From Neoechinorhynchus agilis (Eukaryota; Acanthocephala), in contig CM121342.1 of NCBI GenBank assembly GCA_051530055.1, forward strand, positions 7,936,001 to 8,000,000: a stretch of 64,000 bases of DNA, given 5' to 3'. Shown one piece after another: positions 12,772-23,627 of this stretch. Position 1 is the stretch's first letter, and the number at the start of each line of letters is the position of its first letter. Made by a program: the position numbers and the translations under genes. The notes beneath the pieces were generated by a model. That model saw nothing but the letters and a program-made list of their open reading frames with translations, made no database searches and was not told where the DNA came from.

Positions 12772-13612
12772 TCAAAATCAAGCTTCTAAGTCCCATCGCA
12801 ATAACTCTCCATACTTTCTCCGTTTACAAAAAGCACTAACTAGCAAAATACTTGTCGCCCGCAAAAACGTTCTTTTCTCCAAAATTCATTTAGGTGGCAA
12901 TTCAACGTGGTGGCGGGCCTACCGAATCATTCCGTCAAATATCCATTCTACCCACTCTTTCAAAAATCATCGGAAAATGTTTTTAATCTCGCCTTTATTC
13001 ACTTCTCATCGAAAAGTTATCGCCTCTACCATTTGGCTTCCGGCTGAAATTTTTTGCAACCGATACCCTACTTTGCATTTATGACACGCTCCTACGTAAC
13101 CTCGACAATAATCCCTCCTACGTCACCCGTCTCATTCCGCTGGATTTATCGAAAGCATTCGATTCCGTGGACCATTCGCTCCTTCTCCGGGGCTGCTCCG
13201 ATTATGGTCTCAATTTATGGCAGATCCGCTGGCTCGAATCTTATCTTCACAATCGCAAACAATACCGTTCTACCTCTTCTATCAGCCTATCCCTCGCCAA
13301 AGGCGTACCTCAAGATGCTGTGCTGTCACCACTTCTCTTTGATATTTTTCTAAACAACCTCAAACCTCTCTCCTCTCATTCTAAACTCTTCTTATGCGCC
13401 GACGATATCACCCTCATCACCCATTCACCACCTCTCCTTAACCCCTAACGAAATAAAGCGCATAAAAGATTTCTGCACCAATCACGAACTCCATCTCAAT
13501 TTCTCTAAATGCTTCGAAATGATCCCTTCATTCTCAAACAACCCCAAATCTTCCCCCGAGATTCTAAATGACATCCTACGATTCGCCTCCCTAAGAATTC
13601 TGAGTCTCCAAT
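12772..13612 (+). mobile_element. LINE-A fragment: reverse transcriptase core of an APE-type non-LTR retrotransposon
   Basis: The fragment reads as a pre-RT linker (NQASKSHRNNSPYFLRLQKA), then RT motifs: DLSKAFDSVDHSLLL (motif A), GVPQDAVLSPLLF (motif B) and LCADDITLI (the catalytic FADD/YADD box). It is broken by frameshifts near 12915-13050 and a stop after PPLLNP at about 13446, with further 3' sequence to 13612. Other copies in this window carry an AP-endonuclease part upstream, so the family is a CR1/Jockey-like LINE. The exact clade is not decided. Confidence 0.85.
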
Positions 13613-14177
13613 TTTGTGTTCCGTGTATAAAAGAGGAACTGTGACTAACAAGAGAATGGATACTATAGTAGGATCCATCTTTGGGTGAGATGCGATTCTT
13701 GGATACATTATAGCAACGCCATCTCGGTACAAAAGGATTCGTCCCGGCAAACATTTGTTTCGCTCTCGATACTTTCCCAGTATCCTTCGCATTATTGTTT
13801 CTAAGTTATAAACGATTTCTATACTTGACTTTGAAGGTTGAGGATTTTTCTGAAGGGAAATCATGGAAACTTAGGAATGAGGAACAAAGTCAACCGAAGC
13901 TACAACGGCGGCTATCGATACTCGGCAAAGGTGTCCTTGACTATTCAGAACCCGATGGGTAACATCGAGACCGACAAACATGGTCCTTCCGTAATTTCCA
14001 ATTTGTGGATTAAACTTAAATGGCACTGGATTTCGTGTTAGACTCACGTTAACACCGCCGAGCTTTGCACAAAGTTTGTTACAAATATTTACGCTCCTAT
14101 CTCGTCTTTTTATCGCTTTGTCAGTGATGAACTGAGTAATCGATCCGCTGACTAGTTCCGCGGCAGCCTTAACTGCT
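13613..14177. other. Unassigned sequence between LINE-A fragments
   Basis: No similarity to the rest of the window was noticed. Several open frames of 67-119 codons overlap on both strands with no recognisable domain. Confidence 0.35.
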
Positions 14178-14357
14178 GGGGTTGAATTTTAAGCAAATCC
14201 ACGAAGATCGACTGATTTGGCCGTTTTTAAATATGTAGAAGGCAATCAATTAGTTTATTATACTTTAAAGAAGATGGATTACCGTCAAGAAGTGCAAAAA
14301 CCATTAAAAAACGCGAAAAAGCTTTAAAGCAATCGTCCATCTTAAATAATATCGATC
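14178..14357. repeat. Direct copy of palindrome-arm sequence 15275-15453
   Basis: About 180 bp beginning GGGTTGAATTTTAAGC and ending at ATATCGATC repeats 15275-15453 with a few changes. It sits just outside the left arm and cuts into LINE-A, so it marks an extra duplication step at this edge. Confidence 0.85.
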
Positions 14358-14625
14358 ATGATACGCTCCTACGCAACCTCCACAATAATCGCTCCCACGT
14401 CACCCGTATCATTCCCCTTTCCTGAACCTCTAAAGAAATCACACACATAAAAGATTTCTGCACCAATCACAAACTCCATCTCAATTTCTCTAAATGCTTC
14501 GAAATGATCCCTTCATTCTCACACAACTCCAAATCTTCCCCCGAGATTCTAAATGACATCCTACGATTCGCCTCCCTAAGAATTCTGAGTCTCCAATTTC
14601 AATCAAATCTGAAATGGGACTTGCG
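14358..14625 (+). mobile_element. LINE-A 3' fragment in the left palindrome arm
   Basis: Matches the 13455-13612 part of LINE-A (CAAATCTTCCCCCGAGATTC and neighbours), preceded by a piece from further upstream, so an internal deletion is present. The same fragment is found inverted at 25330-25593. Confidence 0.8.
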
Positions 14626-15141
14626 CCAAATGAGTTAAGCAGCTTCCGTGTTTAATTTCGACCATCGAAGTAATCTCGTTGGAAGAAGTAAGCGCTAGAT
14701 TTGAAAGGCCGACAGTCGTGACATCGGATAAGAACCGTGTGTTTCTTGAGTTGCCGTTTATTGACGATTCCTCCTATCATAGTTTATCCAGAGTGGAAGA
14801 CGAAATTAGATAAAATGCGATGTTGAAGCAAGCACCTCGCACCTTCCTGTACCTACGCTCCTTGATTCCTACCCGAATAGGAATCCCTCCGACCAGATAT
14901 TACCTCCCGAACGAACCGTCCCTCGGCTGCATATATCCATATTAACGGAAAAGGACCCAAAGGTACATGGGTCCTCCTAAACCTTTCGTTGTATTAACAG
15001 TATTCTCCTTTGCGACAACTTCACGATTGAAGTACGCCTCAAAGTAACACAATGATTCCTGACAGTAGGCCGAAAAGTGTATTTCATAAATTAAAATACA
15101 GACCGAATGATTGAATAGAATTATCCTAGATATCCGGCATC

Positions 15142-15345
15142 TCAGGCAAGTAAATCGGACGCTTTAATTACGATACAGAATGTTTGATTTCTATCAATAA
15201 TCAGATTAAACGGATGTCGAAATAGCACACTTTGTTCAAAATGGCGCTTAGCGATTGAAGAAATATCGTTTGTAGGGTTGAATTTTAAGCAAATCCACGA
15301 AGATCGACTGATTTGGCCGTTTTTAAATATGTAGAAGGCAATCAA
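15142..15345 (-). CDS. Open frame of 67 codons in the left arm, possible exon
   Basis: Not recognised. The frame begins at TTG and has no good ATG, so it would have to be an exon if real. The inverted copy at 24609-24809 is one codon shorter, and that 3-bp difference keeps the frame (DISSIAKR against DISIAKR), which weakly favours coding. The sequence is of mixed composition with no known motif. Confidence 0.25.
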   Translation of the reverse strand: MIAFYIFKNGQISRSSWICLKFNPTNDISSIAKRHFEQSVLFRHPFNLIIDRNQTFCIVIKASDLLA

Positions 15346-15582
15346 TTTGGTTATTATACTTTAAAAATGGATTACCGCCAAGAAGTGCAAAAACCATTAA
15401 AAAACGCGAAAAAGCTTTAAAGCAATCGTCCATCTTAAATAATATCGATCATTAGCTCCGAACTTTTTAGCGATTATTTCGATAAGCGGATACGATCGAC
15501 GAAATAATCATTTTAAAGAAGTTGTAGATTTATGTGACGGCGGGGAAAAATTACATATCAAAGACTGACTTTAATTGAAATA

Positions 15583-15611
15583 TTTCGTCCAATCACACTG
15601 GACTTCTTCAG
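15583..15611 (-). repeat. Hammerhead-like core in left arm
   Basis: On the minus strand: CTGAAGA, one base, GTCCA, a 7-base loop, TGGAC and GAAA. It is identical to 24340-24368 and to a third copy at 46112-46140. Confidence 0.45.
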
Positions 15612-15830
15612 TCAATTATTGTTTGCAAGTATTTACGACTCCATTTTATGTTTAACATGATTTTTGTGTTCTTCTTTTGATGATTAAGAAAATCGACACT
15701 GATTTATTAATTCGATTGCTTCGTTGGACTTCTAAAAACAGGTAGATTAAATTTGTGACAGAGAACCATCAGTTTCTACTATTCTTTTCACGAAAAAACA
15801 CAGAATTATTATAGAAGCCGATGATGAATG

Positions 15831-15836
15831 TTTATT
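15831..15836 (-). terminator. Poly(A) signal AATAAA of left H3-variant gene
   Basis: AATAAA on the minus strand about 40 bp beyond the stop codon. A second AATAAA overlaps the last codons of the reading frame. Confidence 0.5.
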
Positions 15837-15873
15837 GAAATCAACAAATCCGATTTTTAATACACAGACACAT

Positions 15874-16323
15874 TCAATTTTTATTGACAAAGTTGTCATA
15901 GATTGATTTGTAAAGAGCCAGGTCCCTGAGCATGAACGTTTTTCGTCTTGCATGACAAATAAGGAGACGGCTGAGTTCCATCATACCGACCAATTCATTC
16001 TCCGCAGCCAATTGAAAAATATCCAGCGCTGCGCTTGTGACTCGGAAACGCTTCGAGGTCACTGACATAAAAATCGAACGGAACGTCTTTACAAAAGATA
16101 ATTTCGGGATACTGTATTGTCTTCGGCATCTTCTCCGTGAACTATTATTTACAATAGGATTCCACTGATCACGTTGAACACGCCTCTTAAATTCCACCAT
16201 AACAGTATCCAAATTATCCAGAATCTCCTTATTCTTTTCGTCTAACTCCTTCTGCTCCAATTCTTCACTTATAACCAGCTTGCGTTTTCTTCTCTCAGTC
16301 CTAGCGGTATTTGGTCGCACCAT
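15874..16323 (-). CDS. Histone H3 variant (CENP-A-like candidate), left copy
   Basis: An intronless 149-codon gene with ATG at 16323-16321 and TGA at 15876-15874. Residues 1-71 form a long, charged tail that starts MVRPNTARTERRKRKL and lacks the standard H3 tail. Residues 72-149 are an H3 histone fold. From SAAL (97) to YKSI (141) it aligns without gaps to canonical H3 SAAI...LARRI with about 20 of 45 identical positions. Shared marks are KLSF (H3 KLPF), Q..AAE, LVG..E, HA+R.T.M and the RD of the last helix. The stretch between KLSF and SAA is one residue longer than in H3. A longer loop 1 and a unique tail are typical of centromeric H3 (CENP-A), but this is inference; a divergent ordinary H3 variant is the alternative. 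The right-arm copy differs in protein at one residue (P56 here, A56 there). It would sit in chromatin, replacing H3 in nucleosomes. Confidence 0.8.
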   Translation of the reverse strand: MVRPNTARTERRKRKLVISEELEQKELDEKNKEILDNLDTVMVEFKRRVQRDQWNPIVNNSSRRRCRRQYSIPKLSFVKTFRSIFMSVTSKRFRVTSAALDIFQLAAENELVGMMELSRLLICHARRKTFMLRDLALYKSIYDNFVNKN

Positions 16324-17369
16324 TTTTATGAAAACAAAAAAACTTGATCACAGAGCTTTGATAATCGATTCTGTCGTGTCTTGGATTTTCTCGACGCAGC
16401 TTTTCTGTCATAAATGCGTTTTAGGCTTGGAACGCGTGGTAATCACGTACGTGGAGTGCCTTTATCGCCGCAGCAAAGTCATTAGTTATGACAGGTTTAA
16501 TGATGTGCGTTTGATGCTTTAAGAAATAGTTATTTGTTGTTGTTTTTATGTGCTGGTTTGCCTCTTCAGTCTCTATTGCTTGTAAGAAGAAATCGATCTT
16601 TCCTATAGATTTTATAAAAAGGACACAATTTCGACTAATGCAAAAATAAAGGAAACGTCGATATGGAACCATTGCCGAATAGGAGTCGATTCGCGGATGT
16701 TGCGACCTGTTTGTGTCTCCCCACATCACACATTTTAGATTACTTCCCTGTTGAAGTCACGGAGAAAGCTAGGCAAATAAATCAACAATGTATGTGGGTC
16801 GTACAAATGTCAAATTAAATTACAATTCAATTACGCTGAATAGAAAAAGTTTCATAGACACGACTTGAGCGCTTCATAATTAATTTCTCGATTGAAAAGA
16901 TGTCTTTCAATTCTTATTTAAAAAATCCAGTTTGATCAGAACTAAAAACGAAGATTTAATGTCTTGAGGCTTCGGAAAACATAACCTAAAAAATCATGTC
17001 AAAGTTGTTTAAATTAAAAACTCCACGAGCAATCGCCATGATTTAGTTACTTAGGGTTTGAAACGACTCTAAAGTCCGCAGAGCAAATCCAAAAATCGTG
17101 CCAAATGATTATTCATCGAAAACTCGGAGAAATTCAGCTACTTTTGATTTGGAATTTAAATCGCCCTTTTATATAAATGATTGAGCATCAACATTTTAGA
17201 TACCTATAAATCCGAATCAAAAAATTATGTCAAATAATTGCGAATTATAATCTTCGATTACAAATCATTAGAAATTCGGCTCATTCAAAATAACTTTTTG
17301 TCCTCTGTTCAAAGGACGAAGATGGGTCGACATTTCAGAAGCTTATAAATCAAACAATTATGTCAAATA
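16324..17369. other. Upstream region of left H3 variant, with short subrepeats
   Basis: Contains a 102-codon minus-strand frame (16729-16421) that is frame-disrupted in the right arm and therefore probably not coding. From about 17080 inward there are imperfect repeats of about 120 bp, with blocks such as CTTCGTCC and ATTTGACATAAT on the opposite strand, shared with the right arm. The H3 promoter should lie here; I cannot place a TATA box with confidence. Confidence 0.5.
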
Positions 17370-20335
17370 GCCGTAAACACTTGCAAACAATGAAATTTCA
17401 CTCATTTCATACATTATGAGTAACGATCAAGTAATCGATGAGAGATTTTTGATGAAGGATCTACTTAGTGGATTACCAAACTTCATAAACATTTGCAAAC
17501 AACCAAAAACGAATATGAGGAAATCAGACGATGGATATTGCGACGGATCAGATTCACCTCCCAGCCTTATACCTCCAACAAGGCTCAGGACGATCTCAGC
17601 ATCGGATAGGTTTTGCCGAAATTCCAAATTACATCACAATGTGTTCAAATCGCCTACAATCGACGCTGGTGACGCAGATAATTTGAACGCGCCACTTATA
17701 GATCACGTTCAACCTGAGAAGACCAACGCTGCCGGGCTCCCACGCGTCTCTACTGGTTTGTGTCCGGTTTGCGGTAAGTTTTTTAAATTAACAAATATGG
17801 GGGTTTTGTTTGTCCATGGTCCCCGGGATCTCCGCTGTAGTGGGTCTGGTTCTCCACCACAATTAACCGAACCTTTCGTGCATGAGACCCCTCAGATCAC
17901 CACGGACTCTATTTCGATACCTGATATCGTGCGGGTTCTGCCCAGAAACGTCCTGAAACGGATCCCTAAAGGCGCGCGATATCTGGTCGCCAAAGCATTT
18001 ACGTGATTGCTCAACGATTGCCTGCAAACGAACTGTGCGCCTTCATGGGCACGGCTCTTCGCTTTCCCGCGCTTAGTCCTCTGCACCAGCGGTGATTCTG
18101 GGGTGTCTTTGACATCAACAATCAAGGAAAGGTTAGCCTCCTTTGAACAAATATTTAACAATTTTGAAAGGAATCTCGGCGAGGTTCGTAAGGGACGCAC
18201 GAAGAAAGTTTCGCTGCCGTTTTTTAAAACGATCACTGACTGAGCGTGTCTCTTCGAAGCTTGCGGACGGGGATGTTCGGGGGGCTGTTCGGTTATTGTC
18301 ATCCAACGACAGTTTCGCAAATCGGTCAAAACACCCATGGAGTAGTGGCAGTTTTGAAATTCTATCTCCTCCTATACAAAACAGGACACCCACTCAAATT
18401 TTAGAGTTAAAAAAAGCCATAGAATCTTTTGCAAATGGTTCGGGTCACGGGCTTGACGAGCTAAGGCCTCAGCACCTAAAGGACATGATGTCCTTTTCAA
18501 CTGGCGAAGCAGCTCTCTCTCTCTAGGAAGTGCGCTTTTTCGAACAGTCGACCGCTTGACTGGAGAGGACCTGAACCCCGTTGCAAAGGACCTATTTTTC
18601 GGAGCATCATTATGTGCTCTCACAAAAAAAGAAGGTGGGATCCGTCCCATCGCTGTATCTTCGACGATACGCCGACTTGCAGGAAAAATTCTCTGCAAAC
18701 GTATTACAGAGAAAACCGGGCAGCAATTTCGTCCAGTCCAACTGGGCTGCTGCACATCCTGCGGGGCGGAAGCTATCGTCCACTCGCTCCGAAACTTTGC
18801 TACGAGTAGCTCAGCGCCGTGCGTGATTCTTAAGTGCGATTTTCGGAACGCCTTTAACTCTCTTAATAGAGAAAGCATGTTCCGCGCAATTAGGGATCAC
18901 GCACCAGAAGCCTTCCAGTATTTTCTCAATGCCTACGGGACGGCGACTCCTTTGCTTTTTGAAGACCACCTCATTTGGTCCGAAAGAGGAGTGCCGCAAG
19001 GAGATAATCTCGGTCCAATCGCATTCTCCCTACAGTAAATACAATAGCGCATTCTCTTCATTCCAGCTTCAACGCTTGGTACTTGGATGACGCTACGCTC
19101 GGAGGTGATCCCTCCGTTGTACTGCACGATTTGGAGACGCTGATTAGGGAGACCTCGAAGATGGGCATTGAGCTCAATGCTGGAAAATGTGAGCTCCTTG
19201 TATTGAATATTCAAGACGCCGCCAGTCCAAAAACTAATGACTGGGTTCGAGGCCGTAGCTCCAGGTCTGAAACTCGTGACTCGGGCGCAACTCAGCCTCC
19301 TGGGCACTTGCGTCTTCGATTCAAATGTGGAAGATGAGATCGGCCATATCATACCGAAACTTTCGCTGCTGTGCGATAGGGTGTGCGCTTTCTCGGCCCA
19401 TGAAGCCTTGTTTCTGATAAAGAACGCGCTCTTCATCCCCAAATTATTGTACAAGGTTCGCACAGTAACATTTTTCAAACATTAGGAAGGATTGGCTAAG
19501 CTGTACGATAAGGTGAGGGCTCGTCTCGAGCGTATTTCAAATGTCCAGCTCTCAGATGAGGCGTTGCGACAAGCTTCTTTGCCTGTGTCATCTGAGGGAT
19601 TGGGAATTCGGGCACTAGTGGACCTCGCTTTGCCGGCCTTTCTTCGATCGTTTGAGGGGAGCCCACCAGTACTGGGAAAATTTTGAAGGAACGATGATCG
19701 CAGTGTCCTAAAGACTTGGTCTTCCGATATGCACGCCCGATCGCTGTCGATGTGGGTCTTTGGTTGATGCTTTCGAGCGAAACGGTCTCGTTTGCCGAAA
19801 GCCAGGAGGAAGGTTCTCACGCCATTCTGTGATCAATAGCGTAATTTCTCGGGCGTTTAAAACCGGGAACTTCCCCAACATCTTGGAACCCGCCCATCTT
19901 TGTCGACTAGACGGCCGTCGACCTGACGGAATTACGGTCTTTCCGTTGCGGGAGGGCAAATGCCTACCCTGGGACGCCGCGTGTGTTGACACCCTCGCAG
20001 TAAGCAACATCCCCCACTTCCTCGAAATCGCCGGTGCTGCCGTCAGTGCAGCGGAAGGGAGAAAGGTACGAAAATATAGAGAATTAGCAAGGGCCCACTA
20101 TTTTGTCCCCTTTGGGGTAGAGACGTATGGAGCGCTCGGCAGCTTGGCACTCACTCTGCTCCAGGATCTCTCGAAGAAATTGATAGAGGCAACCGGAGAC
20201 TCAAGAGCAGGCGTATTCCTTCGACAAAATATCTCGATGACAGTACAACGAGGCAATGCTGCCAGCGTGATGGCGACGGTCGAGGAAGGACAAAAGCTGG
20301 AATTTGACGGAAGGTGGTGAGTGTGCTTCAAACAG
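17370..20335 (+). mobile_element. LINE-B copy 1: non-LTR retrotransposon with restriction-like endonuclease, decayed
   Basis: Nearly full length. The frame starts at ATG 17416. The N-terminal part has the zinc-finger pattern CPVCGKFF...HGPRDLRCSGSG typical of this LINE group. A TGA at 18004-18006 ends the first frame. The RT region follows (GIRPIAVSSTIRRLAGKI, CDFRNAFNS, GVPQGD, YLDDATLGG), interrupted by a frameshift near 18530 and by others near 19030, 19220 and 19480. About 285 bp are missing near 19690 compared with copy 3. The C-terminal endonuclease follows with RRPDG and WDAACVDT, then the conserved tail HYFVPFGVETYGALGS. The element sits exactly at the inner edge of the left arm, inside the palindrome spacer. 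RT plus C-terminal PD-(D/E)XK-type endonuclease places it with R2/CRE/NeSL-like LINEs. Confidence 0.9.
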
Positions 20336-20346
20336 ATTGTGTTCAA

Positions 20347-20745
20347 AATCGAGTATGTCCATTATCTATGCAAAACAAATCTAAATTGTAGAAGCCAACA
20401 TGTAACTGATCAGAAACACGTTTATTTTCTCTCTAAAAATTCACTAATCTATATTCCCTCCCCTCCGATATTCCACACATCGATCGTTTAATTCCGACAT
20501 TTCCTCAAGGTTTGCCACATCTAAAACACGAACATTATAGCGTTATCCCACGGACTGATTATCATCGGGGAACAATCAAACAGCCTGTTCTTGGACTCAT
20601 TGTCCACTAAATTCTGCCATGAACTAGATGGTAATTTCAAACTGAGCTCAAATCAATAATTTCGCAGAAAAAAGGCACTCGATCACATTTGAGTACTTCT
20701 AGATTCTTAAAAATAACTTGGACCAAGTTGTCATTTGACCTTCAT
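20347..20745. repeat. Left arm of inner inverted repeat
   Basis: About 400 bp found as its reverse complement at 21082-21477, with a 336-bp spacer. The match runs from TCGAGTATGTCCATTATC at the outside to TTGGACCAA at the inside. It contains the end of the open frame described at 20940-21185, inverted. Confidence 0.9.
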
Positions 20746-20939
20746 CGCTAAAGTTAAATGTCTCTCACCAAAACAATCAAACTTCCACTAATTAGAACAT
20801 GAAAAAAGGTTTTATACGTTCGATTAATTAAGAATATATAAGTATAAACCTTGTTTCCACCCTAAAAGCATTTCTAATACGATATCTGTCTGTAGAAATA
20901 CAATCTAGTAGCTTTGGAACACAACCTTTTGCTCCTCGA

Positions 20940-21185
20940 TAATATGCGAGATTTTCATTCGAAACAAAATCGCAAGAGCACATCGAGAAATGGGTGACCA
21001 TTTACGAAGTTTTCGAATACACAAACGATGCTGAAAAGCACACTCGTAGATCTCTCTTTAATTTGGACTTGATTGACATAGGGTCAAATGACGAGTTGGT
21101 CCAAGTTATTTTTAAGAATCTAGAAGTACTCAAATGTGATCGAGTGCCTTTTTTCTGCGAAATTATTGATTTGAGCTCAGTTTGA
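20940..21185 (+). CDS. Possible 3' exon of an unrecognised gene
   Basis: An open frame that reads FSFETKSQEHIEKW, then VTIYEVFEYTNDAEKH, and ends FFCEIIDLSSV with TGA at 21183-21185. The composition looks like real protein, but there is no ATG and no family that I recognise. Its last 100 bases are inside the inner inverted repeat, so a truncated, inverted second copy of the end lies at 20640-20745 on the minus strand. It may be an exon of a gene that also includes the frame at 21540-21750. Confidence 0.35.
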
Positions 21186-21477
21186 AATTACCATCTAGTT
21201 CATGGCAGAATTTAGTGGACAATGAGTCCAAGAACAGGCTGTTTGATTGTTCCCCGATGATAATCAGTCCGTGGGATAACGCTATAATGTTCGTGTTTTA
21301 GATGTGGCAAATCTTGAGGAAATGTCGGAATTAAACGATCGATGTGTGGAATATCGGAGGGGAGGGAATATAGATTAGTGAATTTTTAAAGAGAAAATAA
21401 ACGTGTTTCTGATCAGTTGCATGTTGGCTTCTACAATTTAGATTTGTTTCGCATAGATAATGGACATACTCGATTTG
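21082..21477. repeat. Right arm of inner inverted repeat
   Basis: Reverse complement of 20347-20745 with only a handful of changes (for example TTGCATGTTGG against the partner's ACATGTAACT region). Confidence 0.9.
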
Positions 21478-21541
21478 GAACGCTTTTTGGCGAGGTTTTT
21501 TAGATCAGATTAAAAAAGATAAAAAAATAGCGAATTTTATA

Positions 21542-21750
21542 AAGCCTGTGGATTTGAAGGTTGCGTTGTGCCAGTACAATTGAACGAATTAGCAGTGAAA
21601 GAAAAACGAGTTGATACTATGAATTGCCCCGCAGTGAGTATAAAATCATGGTTTAATCCTTTCGTAAATCGATTTCTCTTAAATAAGAGAGCAAAGTGGA
21701 AATCAATGAAACCAAAAGCTAAGCCGCAGATAAGCTATTTGCTATTTTGA
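21542..21750 (+). CDS. Unassigned open frame in the palindrome spacer
   Basis: About 69 codons ending with TGA at 21748-21750. It includes FEGCVVPVQLNELAVKEKRV and a basic tail (NKRAKWKSMKPKAKP). No ATG at the start and no recognised domain. It could be an exon upstream of 21873-22233 or a remnant. Confidence 0.25.
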
Positions 21751-21872
21751 AGTTATGCCCGAATTTATTCCTTAAATGGAGGCAATTGTTTTTAAATATT
21801 TTATTTATAAAACGAAAAATCCCGAAATCATATAAATCTTTTGGTCGTTTAGAAGAATTGCATTTCAGAATA

Positions 21873-22233
21873 ATGTCATCGACCGACGATGAACCTGAGA
21901 AATTCTCCGTGAATGTTCAGACGAACAATAGGAAATACCAATTTTTGCTGGGTAATCTCATTCCGGACGCTGACGATTTTGTACGCTACATGTGCCTTAG
22001 AGGTGATTGAATCGTAGATTTAAAGATTTTAAACGAAATATCGGTCTTTAACAGGTTCCGCTGGAGTTTATGAAGAACCTGGTGTCGCTGAAATCGCTTC
22101 AATCGTAGATGGAGCAGTCTACAACCGAACTAAGCAATCGACTTTGTCGTACATGCCATCAATCCACAGAAGCTTCAATGAGTTTCATATAACAAAGAAA
22201 GATGACGAAGATGGATCTGATTCATGTCTTTAG
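21873..22233 (+). CDS. Small two-exon gene, function unknown
   Basis: ATG at 21873 follows a clean acceptor-like TTTCAG by four bases, so an upstream intron or a spliced leader is possible. Exon 1 is 21873-22002 and exon 2 is 22055-22233, with a 52-nt GT...AG intron; the frame is kept and ends at TAG 22231-22233, giving 102 residues. The protein begins MSSTDDEPEKFSVNVQTNN, has a central hydrophobic-acidic part (LLGNLIPDADDFVRYM), and ends in an acidic tail (KKDDEDGSDSCL). No domain is recognised. It is the only apparently intact host gene in the spacer between the palindrome arms. Confidence 0.55.
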
Positions 22234-22369
22234 ACCATTTATATTGCAATTAATTTCATCTTTGGCCCTCTAGCCATATCGATTTTGCAATATTTGTAGT
22301 AGTAAGGTTCGAATCTGAGATATAATTCGTCTTATTAAATTGCGATCAACTCTAAAAATATTGCTTGAT

Positions 22370-22800
22370 TTCAACGTTTGATCTCACATTCTAAAATGTC
22401 GATTTGTCGACGTCCTTCCAACTGATAGCGACCTTTTTATAAATTTAAAAAACAGCTAAATTTCTAATCGGAGCTTATAATTGGAAATTTTTGAGCTTCT
22501 GAAATGTCGATCCTTCGTCGTCCTTTAAACTGACGACGAAAAATTTTAAATTAAAATAAATTTGCAATCGAACATTATAATTCGCAATTATTTGACATAA
22601 TTGTTTGATTTATAAGCTTCTGAAATGTCGACCCATCTTCGTCCTTTGAACAGAGGACAAAAAGTTATTTTGAATGAGCCGAATTTCTAATGATTTGTAA
22701 TCGAAGATTATAATTCGCAATTATTTGACATAATTTTTTGATTCGGATTTATAGGTATCTAAAATGTTGATGCTCAATCATTTATATAAAAGGGCGATTT
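22370..22800. repeat. Short tandem subrepeats of about 120 bp
   Basis: Three to four imperfect units, each with AAATGTCGA, a TCGTCCTT block and a TTATAATTCGCAATTATTTG block, at about 22395, 22500, 22625 and 22745. The inner two belong to the spacer and the outer two to the right palindrome arm; the left arm has the matching two at 17150-17369. Confidence 0.75.
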
Positions 22801-23627
22801 AAATTCCAAATCAAAAGTAGCTGAATTTCTCCGAGTTTTCGATGAATAATCATTTGGCACGATTTTTGGATTTGCTCTGCGGACTTTAGAGTCGTTTCAA
22901 ACCCTAAGTAACCCAAATCATGGCGATTGCTCGTGGAGTTTTTAATTTAAACAACTTTGACATGATTTTTTAGGTTATGTTTTCCGAAGCCTCAAGACAT
23001 TAAATCTTCGTTTTTAGTTCTGATCAAACTGGATTTTTTTAAATAAGAATTGAAAGACATCTTTTCAATCGAGAAATTAATTATGAAGCGCTCAAGTCGT
23101 GTCTATGAAACTTTTTCTATTCAGCGTAATTGAATTGTAATTTAATTTGACATTTGTACGACCCACATACATTGTTGATTTATTTGCCTAGCTTTCTCCG
23201 TGACTTCAACAGGGAAGTAATCTAAAATGTGTGATGTGGGGAGACACAAACAGGTCGCAACATCCGCGAATCGACTCCTATTCGGCAATGGTTCCATATC
23301 GACGTTTCCTTTATTTTTGCATTAGTCGAAATTGTGTCCTTTTTATAAAATCTATAGGAAAGATCGATTTCTTCTTACAAGCAATAGAGACTGAAGAGGC
23401 AAACCAGCACATAAAAACAACAACAAATAAATCATTTCTTAAAGCATCAAACGCACATCATTAAACCTGTCATAACTAATGACTTTGCTGCGGCGATAAC
23501 CCACGTGATTACCACGCGTTCCAAGCCTAAAACGCATTTATGACAGAAAAGCTGCGTCGAGAAAATCCAAGACACGACAGAATCGATTATCAAAGCTCTG
23601 TGATCAAGTTTTTTTGTTTTCATAAAA

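Larger units (their letters stand above)
14358..17369. repeat. Left arm of a large inverted repeat (palindrome)
   Basis: About 3.0 kb that is repeated as its reverse complement at 22589-25593. By eye the arms differ only by scattered single changes and a few short indels (for example a 14-bp piece near 16450 missing on the right and a 3-bp piece near 15255). Contents from outside to inside: LINE-A fragment, a dispersed repeat, an open frame of about 67 codons, the hammerhead-like core, the H3-variant gene and a spacer with short subrepeats. The inner edge is where a LINE-B copy starts. Confidence 0.93.

Noticed and set aside
16421-16729. 102-codon minus-strand frame upstream of the left H3 variant
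   Set aside because: The inverted copy at 23231-23464 is frame-shifted and ends differently, so no conserved protein.
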